A DNA stretch of 19,466 nucleotides, taken from NCBI GenBank assembly GCA_900548355.1, contig URKR01000036.1:1-19466 (forward strand). Direction: 5' to 3'. The position numbers were made by a program, and so were the translations under genes. Under the pieces are notes generated by a model that saw only the letters and a program-made list of their open reading frames with translations, was not told where the DNA came from and did no database searches. This DNA comes from an uncultured Oscillospiraceae bacterium (lineage in GTDB: Bacteria > Bacillota > Clostridia > Oscillospirales > Ruminococcaceae). Within the stretch, counting starts at the first letter, position 1, and every line of letters begins with the position of its first letter. Positions 14,004 to 19,466 of the stretch are shown here, in pieces.

Positions 14004-14020
14004 CCGGGGCGTCGCCCCGG
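14004..14020 (+). promoter_or_regulatory. hairpin in the nrdD 5' leader
   Basis: A perfect 7-bp stem CCGGGGC / GCCCCGG with a GTC loop, followed by TTTG, about 24 nt before the nrdD start. It could modulate read-through or translation. The T-run is too short for a confident terminator. Confidence 0.4.
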
Positions 14021-14043
14021 TTTGATGCCAAGAGAGGAGAACC

Positions 14044-16266
14044 ATGAAGATCATCAAGCGCAACGGCAGCGAAGTCGTGTTTGACATTTCGAAAATCATT
14101 GCCGCTGTCACCAGAGCCAACAACGTCGTGCCGGCTGCCCAGCAGCTTTCCAAGCAGCAGATCCATGCCATTGCGGACCATGTGCAGGCGGTTTGCGGCG
14201 CCCGCAACCACGCCATGAACGTGGAGGAAATCCAGGATCTTGTGGAAAATGCGATCATGGATACCGGCGCGCATGAAGTGGCCCGCAAATATATCACCTA
14301 CCGGTATGTGCAGGGCCTCAAGCGCACCCACAACACCACCGACGACCGCATCCTCAGCCTGATCGAGTGCAACAACGAGGAAGTCAAGCAGGAAAACTCC
14401 AACAAAAACCCGACCGTCAACTCGGTGCAGCGCGACTATATGGCCGGCGAAGTCTCGAAGGACCTGACGATGCGGATGCTGCTGCCCCCGGAGGTCGTCA
14501 AGGCGCATGAGGAAGGCATCATCCATTTCCATGATTCCGACTATTTCGCCCAGCACATGCACAACTGCGACCTCGTCAACCTCGACGATATGCTGCAGAA
14601 CGGCACCGTCATCTCGGGCACCCTGATTGAAAAGCCGCACTCCTTCTCGACCGCCTGCAACATCGCGACCCAGATCATCGCCCAGGTTGCCTCCAACCAG
14701 TACGGCGGCCAGAGCATCAGCCTGACCCACCTGGCCCCGTTTGTCGATATCTCCCGCAAGAAGATCCGCCGCGATGTCGAGGCCGAAATGCGGGAGCTCG
14801 GCATCCACCCCGGTGAGGAAAAACTCTCCGAGATTGTCGAAGCCCGCCTGCGCGAGGAGATCAAGCGCGGCGTGCAGACCATCCAGTACCAGGTTGTCAC
14901 CCTGATGACCACCAACGGCCAGGCCCCCTTCATCACCGTCTTCATGTACCTCGGCGAAGCGGGCGACGACCAGCGCCTGAAAAGCGACCTTGCGATCATC
15001 ATTGAGGAAATGCTCCGCCAGCGCTACCAGGGCGTCAAGAACGAAGCCGGCGTCTGGATCACCCCGGCTTTCCCCAAGCTGATCTATGTGCTTGAGGAAG
15101 ACAACATCCGCGAAGGCACCCCCTATTTCTACCTGACCAAGCTGGCCGCCAAGTGCACGGCCAAGCGGATGGTGCCCGACTATATCAGCGAAAAGAAGAT
15201 GCGGGAGTACAAACTCTCGAAAGGGGAGACCGAAGGCCACGGCGATGTGTACACCTGCATGGGCTGCCGCAGCTTTTTGACCCCTGACCGCTCGGGCAAC
15301 GGCTGGGACAACATCGCCAACGCCAAAAACTATGACGGCAAGCCGAAATACTACGGCCGGTTCAACCAGGGCGTTGTGACCATCAACCTGGTCGATGTGG
15401 CGCTGTCTTCCGGCGGGGACTTTGACAAGTTCTGGAAGATTTTTGACGAACGGCTCAACCTCTGCCATGAAGCGCTGATGTGCCGCCACAACCGCCTCAA
15501 GGGCACCCTTTCCGACGCCGCGCCGATTCTGTGGCAGTACGGCGCGCTGGCCCGCCTTGAAAAGGGCGAGCCGATCGACAAGCTGCTTTACGGCGGCTAT
15601 TCGACAATCAGCCTCGGCTATGCGGGCCTGTATGAATGCTGCAAGTATATGACCGGCAAGAGCCACACCGACCCGGCCGCCAAGCCGTTCGCCCTCTCGG
15701 TCATGCAGCATATGAACGACGCCTGCGCCAAGTGGAAGGCCGAATCCAACATCGATTTCAGCCTCTACGGCACCCCGCTCGAATCCACGACCTACAAGTT
15801 CGCGAAATGCCTGCAGAAGCGCTTCGGCGTGATCCCCGGCATCACCGACCGCAACTATATCACCAACTCCTACCATGTCCATGTGTCGGAGGAGATCGAC
15901 GCCTTCACCAAGCTCAAGTTTGAGGCCGATTTCCAGAAACTTTCCCCCGGCGGCGCGATCAGCTATGTCGAGGTGCCCGATATGCAGGACAACCTCGCCG
16001 CGGTCATCCGGGTCATGCAGTTCATCTACGATAACATCATGTACGCCGAGCTCAACACCAAGAGCGACTACTGCCAGGTCTGCGGCTATGACGGCGAGAT
16101 CCAGATTGTCGAGGATGACGGCAAGCTGATCTGGGAGTGCCCGCACTGCCACAACCGTGACCAGAACAAGCTCAACGTAGCCCGCCGTACCTGCGGCTAC
16201 ATCGGCACCCAGTTCTGGAACCAGGGCCGCACCCAGGAAATCAAGGACCGCGTGCTCCACCTGTAA
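14044..16266 (+). CDS. nrdD: Anaerobic (class III) ribonucleoside-triphosphate reductase
   Basis: A 740-residue glycyl-radical enzyme that reduces ribonucleoside triphosphates to deoxyribonucleotides under anaerobic conditions. Seen: an N-terminal ATP-cone (about 1-95, starting IIKRNGSEVVFDISKI) for allosteric control; FHDSDYFAQHMHNCDLVNL and SFSTACNIATQI in the catalytic barrel; YTCMGCRSFL at 403-412 with C408 as the likely thiyl-radical residue; a C-terminal Zn site from C677, C680, C699 and C702; and RTCGYIG, where G718 is the radical glycine by comparison with Escherichia coli NrdD. Length is normal. AGAGGAG precedes the ATG at 14044. It is transcribed away from nrdG across a 448-bp gap and ends at a strong terminator, so it is monocistronic. 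NrdG from the divergent gene should activate it. Confidence 0.97.
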   Translation: MKIIKRNGSEVVFDISKIIAAVTRANNVVPAAQQLSKQQIHAIADHVQAVCGARNHAMNVEEIQDLVENAIMDTGAHEVARKYITYRYVQGLKRTHNTTDDRILSLIECNNEEVKQENSNKNPTVNSVQRDYMAGEVSKDLTMRMLLPPEVVKAHEEGIIHFHDSDYFAQHMHNCDLVNLDDMLQNGTVISGTLIEKPHSFSTACNIATQIIAQVASNQYGGQSISLTHLAPFVDISRKKIRRDVEAEMRELGIHPGEEKLSEIVEARLREEIKRGVQTIQYQVVTLMTTNGQAPFITVFMYLGEAGDDQRLKSDLAIIIEEMLRQRYQGVKNEAGVWITPAFPKLIYVLEEDNIREGTPYFYLTKLAAKCTAKRMVPDYISEKKMREYKLSKGETEGHGDVYTCMGCRSFLTPDRSGNGWDNIANAKNYDGKPKYYGRFNQGVVTINLVDVALSSGGDFDKFWKIFDERLNLCHEALMCRHNRLKGTLSDAAPILWQYGALARLEKGEPIDKLLYGGYSTISLGYAGLYECCKYMTGKSHTDPAAKPFALSVMQHMNDACAKWKAESNIDFSLYGTPLESTTYKFAKCLQKRFGVIPGITDRNYITNSYHVHVSEEIDAFTKLKFEADFQKLSPGGAISYVEVPDMQDNLAAVIRVMQFIYDNIMYAELNTKSDYCQVCGYDGEIQIVEDDGKLIWECPHCHNRDQNKLNVARRTCGYIGTQFWNQGRTQEIKDRVLHL

Positions 16267-16285
16267 AACCCGATCACAATTTTGA

Positions 16286-16323
16286 CATCCCCGCGCCGGC
16301 TTTTGCCCGGCGCGGGGATGTTT
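16286..16323 (+). terminator. intrinsic terminator of nrdD
   Basis: A 14-bp perfect GC-rich stem CATCCCCGCGCCGG (16286-16299) / CCGGCGCGGGGATG (16307-16320), followed by TTTG, starting 20 nt after the nrdD stop. The T-run is short but the stem is very strong. Confidence 0.8.
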
Positions 16324-16373
16324 GCTGTTTGGGGCGCCGCCAGCTTTCGCGCCTTTCCGCACAAAGAAGAGCG

Positions 16374-16379
16374 TATACT
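16374..16379 (+). promoter_or_regulatory. candidate -10 for the VWA adhesin gene
   Basis: TATACT, about 135 nt upstream of the start codon. No convincing -35 is seen at 16-18 bp, so this is tentative. The rest of the 246-nt gap after nrdD holds only the terminator. Confidence 0.35.
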
Positions 16380-16512
16380 GACAAAGGTACGGCGAACCGC
16401 CCGCCGCAAGGCCCTGCCCTGTCAAAAACGGCCGCAGGCAAAGCCCCGGCGGTTCCGCCATGCGAACACCGCAAAACGGCAGGTATATTTACCCAAGAAA
16501 GGACGAAGGAAG

Positions 16513-19466
16513 ATGCAAACCCCCTTGCGCAAAAAGTTCGGCGCGGTGCTGCTGGCCGCCGCGCTGTTCATCGGCCTGTGCCCGCTGCCGGGCCGGGCGG
16601 CCGCCACCCCCGGCGGCACCCGGGTGGCTGATGCCGACACCCGCAACAGCTACATAGAAAACCTCGGCGGGGCCGATTCCACCCTGCTGGACGGCCGGAT
16701 CTGGTCAGACAAATCGGTTTCGACCGAATCGCTGACCTTTACCGGCGACGTCGGCAGCATCGCGGTGGAAAACGACGCGGATTTTCTTGTGACCTACTCG
16801 GCGCTGGCAACCTCAACCCAGCTCATCCAGGAAACAACCGCCCCGGTTGACATCGTCTTCATCCTTGATTTTTCGGCCAGCATGGCCTGGGGCCAGTATG
16901 AAAACGGCGCCGGCACCGTCACCGACCAGGCCGGCTCCCGGGTGCAGGCGATGGTGGACGCTGTCAACAACGCCATCGGCGCCCTTGTCGCGGCCGACCC
17001 GCGCAGCCGTGTCGGCATTGTCTGCTTCAACCGCGGCGCCCAGACCATGCTGGAGCTGACCGCCGTCACCCCGCGCCCGGACGGCGATTACCTGGAGATC
17101 ACCCGCTGGAACGCAACCCCCGGCGCCGACGACGGCAACCGCGGCAACGTGCAGGTCACCTGCAACATCAACAGCACCACGCTGCCGCTGGATTCCTACA
17201 CCAACATCCACGCCGGCCTGTTTGCCGGCATGCAGATGCTGGCCCGCGCCACCGACCTGACGGTGGAGATCAACGGCGAGGATGTGACCCGTGTGCCGAA
17301 CGTCATCCTGATGTCTGACGGCGCGCCGACAACCTTTTCAGCCGCCAGCGGCGGCGGTTGGTGGCAGGGCATCACCAACACGCCGATCGGCACCGGCGAC
17401 AATTCCAACCCTCACAGCGGCAACGGCTTCCTGCCGCTTGTCACGGCCGGCTACCTCAAGCAGGCAATCACCGACCATTATTACCCGGACCCCGCCGAAG
17501 GGCAGGCCGCCCGGGTGTATACCATCGGGTTTATGACAAGCCAGCAGAGCGCCGGCATGTCTGCCATGGCCGACCTTGTGCTGAACCCGGCCGCCCACTG
17601 GAACGCGCAGAACGCCTACACCGCCACCGGCGTGCCCCAGGTGGATGCGGTCAACACTGCCTGGCAGGATTACCATGCCGGCGGCACGCCGGATGTGCAG
17701 TATACCACAAGCCAGGGCCCGCAGAATTATACGGTGGACCAGGCGCCCGGCGGCGCGCCGGCCAGCGTGCGGTACAACGACGCCTACTACCCGGCCGATG
17801 ACGCCGACGACCTCTGGAACGCCTTCAACCAGATCATCAACAGCATCACCAGCGCGGCCAAAGGCCCGACCGAAGTCACCGATAACGACCCCGTCCACAG
17901 CGGGTATATCCTGTACAACGACCCGCTCGGCCCGTATATGGAGCTCAAATCCCTGCAGGCCGTGATCTGGGCCGGGGTGGAGTTCCGGCTGGAGGACGGC
18001 TTTGCCCCCGCCGCCGAACCCCAGCCCGACGGCACGACCCGGTGGGTGTACACCGGCCACCTGGAAACGGCCGACGGCGGCAAAACCTTCGACAGCCCGG
18101 TGTATGGCCGCGGCAACATTGACGATATCCTCATCACCCTGATCGGCGAAGCCGACGGTACCCAGCGGCTGCGGGTGGCGGTGCCGGCTTCGGCCATCCC
18201 GATCCGGGTGAACACCGTGACGCTGAACGCCGAGCAGGAGCCTATCGACAATGTGTCGAACAACGCCTACCCGCTGCGCGTGTGCTACACCGTCGGCCTG
18301 CAGGCGGACGCGCAAAACCCCGACGGCACGCTGAACACCGCCGCCGGCGGCGTCAGCGAAAGCTATCTGGCGGCCCATACCGTGGATGGGCAGGTGCTGT
18401 TTTACTCCAACCTCTACACCGGCCAGGTGCAGGGGCAGGATACCGTCGGCGAGGCGACGGTGCAGTTTTCCCCGGCCGATTCCAACCCCTTCTACTTCAT
18501 CCAGCAGGACACCCCGCTCTACCTGGACCCGGCCTGCACCATCCGCGCCGACGACCCGACCTTTGATACCGCCCGCGACTACTACTTCCAGGATGCATAC
18601 TATGCGGGCTTTGGCGAAGCGGTGGAGGCGCGCACCTATGTCATCCGCCGCCAGGGCCAAAACCTGGCCGATTCGGTCGCCCGGGATGCCGGCGGCTGGT
18701 ATATTGAGAAGGATGCGGCCCGCCTTGGCAACCTGACCGACCTGATCCGGCTGAAAGGGGATGGCAACCGCACCGACACCGCCGCCGCGGTCATCTACCC
18801 GACCTTTGTGGGGGAGGACGCGCACACCGGGTGGTTTTTGGGCTACCTGGGCAACAACGGGCGGCTTGCGCTGGCGGCGCCGGCCAGCCTGACCATCGCC
18901 AAGGCGGCCACCGCCGCCGAAGGCCTGACCCCGCCGGCCATTGCGGCCTTCCCGTTTACCCTGCGCGTGCCGGCCAAGGCCAACCAGACGGTTGAAGCCA
19001 CCCGCCGCTTTGCCGATGGCAGCACCGCCGGCCAGACGCTGCGGCTGGATGCGGCCGGTGAAGCGCAGTTTTCGCTTCCGGCAGGCGAAGCGCTGACGAT
19101 ACCGGCCATGCAGGGCCTTGCCTTTACCGTGACCGAAACCGGCCAGCCCGCCGGCTTTACACTTGAAACGGCGGCGGCCGACCCGGCCGACATCGGCCGG
19201 TATGACCCGGGCGCCGCGGCCTTTGCCGGCACAGTTGGCACGGCGGATGCCACGGTTACCTTCACCAACCGCTACACGGCCGTTTTCCCGGCCGGCGATA
19301 CGGTTGAAATCCCGGTGGTCAAGCAGCTGGCCGGTTTCCGCACCGACTGGCAGGCGGGGGAGCGCTATACCTTTGCAATTGCCCCGAGCGAGCGGGCCGG
19401 CAACAACCCGAATGCTGCGCTGCTGCTGACCAATACGGAGCTGACGCTGGACGGCGGCAGCCCTTC
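16513..19466 (+). CDS. Secreted VWA-domain surface protein, pilus-tip/adhesin-like (3' end cut by window)
   Basis: Open from the ATG at 16513 to the window edge (984 codons, no stop), with AAGGA just upstream. Residues 1-31 form a signal peptide: basic QTPLRKK, a hydrophobic core, then an AAA-type cleavage region. A GRIWSDKSV segment (61-69) is common in clostridial VWA surface proteins. The VWA domain begins at VDIVFILDFSAS and holds a complete MIDAS metal site: D119, S121, S123, T230 and D269. The middle (about 400-780) has no domain I can name. From about 790, an Ig-like or pilin repeat runs to the FTNRYT motif (917-922), and a second one starts at VEIPVVKQLAGF (about 932). These resemble FctA/Spy0128-type domains, some of which form isopeptide bonds. 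A sorting signal would be expected beyond the window. The likely role is adhesion or pilus tip. Confidence 0.88.
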   Translation, partial: MQTPLRKKFGAVLLAAALFIGLCPLPGRAAATPGGTRVADADTRNSYIENLGGADSTLLDGRIWSDKSVSTESLTFTGDVGSIAVENDADFLVTYSALATSTQLIQETTAPVDIVFILDFSASMAWGQYENGAGTVTDQAGSRVQAMVDAVNNAIGALVAADPRSRVGIVCFNRGAQTMLELTAVTPRPDGDYLEITRWNATPGADDGNRGNVQVTCNINSTTLPLDSYTNIHAGLFAGMQMLARATDLTVEINGEDVTRVPNVILMSDGAPTTFSAASGGGWWQGITNTPIGTGDNSNPHSGNGFLPLVTAGYLKQAITDHYYPDPAEGQAARVYTIGFMTSQQSAGMSAMADLVLNPAAHWNAQNAYTATGVPQVDAVNTAWQDYHAGGTPDVQYTTSQGPQNYTVDQAPGGAPASVRYNDAYYPADDADDLWNAFNQIINSITSAAKGPTEVTDNDPVHSGYILYNDPLGPYMELKSLQAVIWAGVEFRLEDGFAPAAEPQPDGTTRWVYTGHLETADGGKTFDSPVYGRGNIDDILITLIGEADGTQRLRVAVPASAIPIRVNTVTLNAEQEPIDNVSNNAYPLRVCYTVGLQADAQNPDGTLNTAAGGVSESYLAAHTVDGQVLFYSNLYTGQVQGQDTVGEATVQFSPADSNPFYFIQQDTPLYLDPACTIRADDPTFDTARDYYFQDAYYAGFGEAVEARTYVIRRQGQNLADSVARDAGGWYIEKDAARLGNLTDLIRLKGDGNRTDTAAAVIYPTFVGEDAHTGWFLGYLGNNGRLALAAPASLTIAKAATAAEGLTPPAIAAFPFTLRVPAKANQTVEATRRFADGSTAGQTLRLDAAGEAQFSLPAGEALTIPAMQGLAFTVTETGQPAGFTLETAAADPADIGRYDPGAAAFAGTVGTADATVTFTNRYTAVFPAGDTVEIPVVKQLAGFRTDWQAGERYTFAIAPSERAGNNPNAALLLTNTELTLDGGSP

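Noticed and set aside
13981..14043. Riboswitch in the nrdD leader
   Set aside because: Only one short hairpin is present. No cobalamin or other riboswitch core motif is visible in the leader.
13453..16461. A 1002-codon open frame antisense to nrdD
   Set aside because: It is a low-complexity Val/Asp/Gly/His-rich composition without domains and runs across nrdD and its terminator. It is a codon-bias shadow.
1..19466. CRISPR arrays, tRNA and rRNA genes, integrases or transposases
   Set aside because: None was seen on reading both strands: no regularly spaced repeats, no tRNA-like cloverleaf, and no transposase or integrase motifs.

Overview
The window looks like a high-GC chromosome segment from an anaerobic, gut-type Firmicute of the class Clostridia, probably Oscillospiraceae/Ruminococcaceae of the Faecalibacterium, Gemmiger or Subdoligranulum type. 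The reasons are a SigK/SigE-type sporulation sigma factor, a class III (oxygen-sensitive) ribonucleotide reductase with its radical-SAM activase, strong AGGAGG ribosome-binding sites, TTGACA/TATAAT promoters, and a Gram-positive-type secreted VWA adhesin. The assignment is from content only.

Layout. 1-679 (-): SigK-family sigma factor, cut by the window edge. 862-2088 (-): AAA/DUF4143 ATPase with visibly lower GC, its own TTGACA-N17-TAAAAT promoter and a palindrome over the predicted transcription start. 2158-4237 (-): a compact operon of a 30-residue cysteine-bearing micropeptide, an 8-Cys ferredoxin, a zinc-type macrodomain ADP-ribosylhydrolase and a class M sirtuin (SirTM) ADP-ribosyltransferase. 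It diverges from an HxlR-family regulator (4579-4923, +), with an inverted repeat between them. 4969-5918 (-): a glycerophosphodiester phosphodiesterase followed by a 53-residue flavodoxin-like fragment. 6191-12813 (+): a 1363-aa multidomain GGDEF/PAS/GAF/EAL c-di-GMP protein overlapping a CheB-CheR-PAS hybrid by 4 bp. 12854-12977: an inverted-repeat-bounded intergenic element, then a strong bidirectional terminator. 13047-13595 (-) and 14044-16266 (+): nrdG and nrdD, arranged head to head across a 448-bp regulatory gap. 16513-end (+): a secreted VWA-domain adhesin or pilus-tip-like protein, cut by the window edge.

How the genes fit together. The most interesting unit is the ADP-ribosylation module. 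It has a predicted writer (SirTM, Gln in place of the deacetylase His) and a predicted eraser (macrodomain with a C-x4-H-x-C zinc motif). The lipoylation partners (GcvH-L, LplA2) that accompany this pair in staphylococci and streptococci are absent here. In their place are a ferredoxin and a Cys-containing micropeptide, next to an HxlR regulator with an N-terminal Cys. I infer a redox-responsive reversible ADP-ribosylation system whose target may be the micropeptide or the ferredoxin. The second unit pairs c-di-GMP turnover with an orphan CheB/CheR hybrid, with no chemoreceptor or CheA in the window.

Long open frames antisense to the GC-rich genes were judged to be codon-bias shadows and left out.
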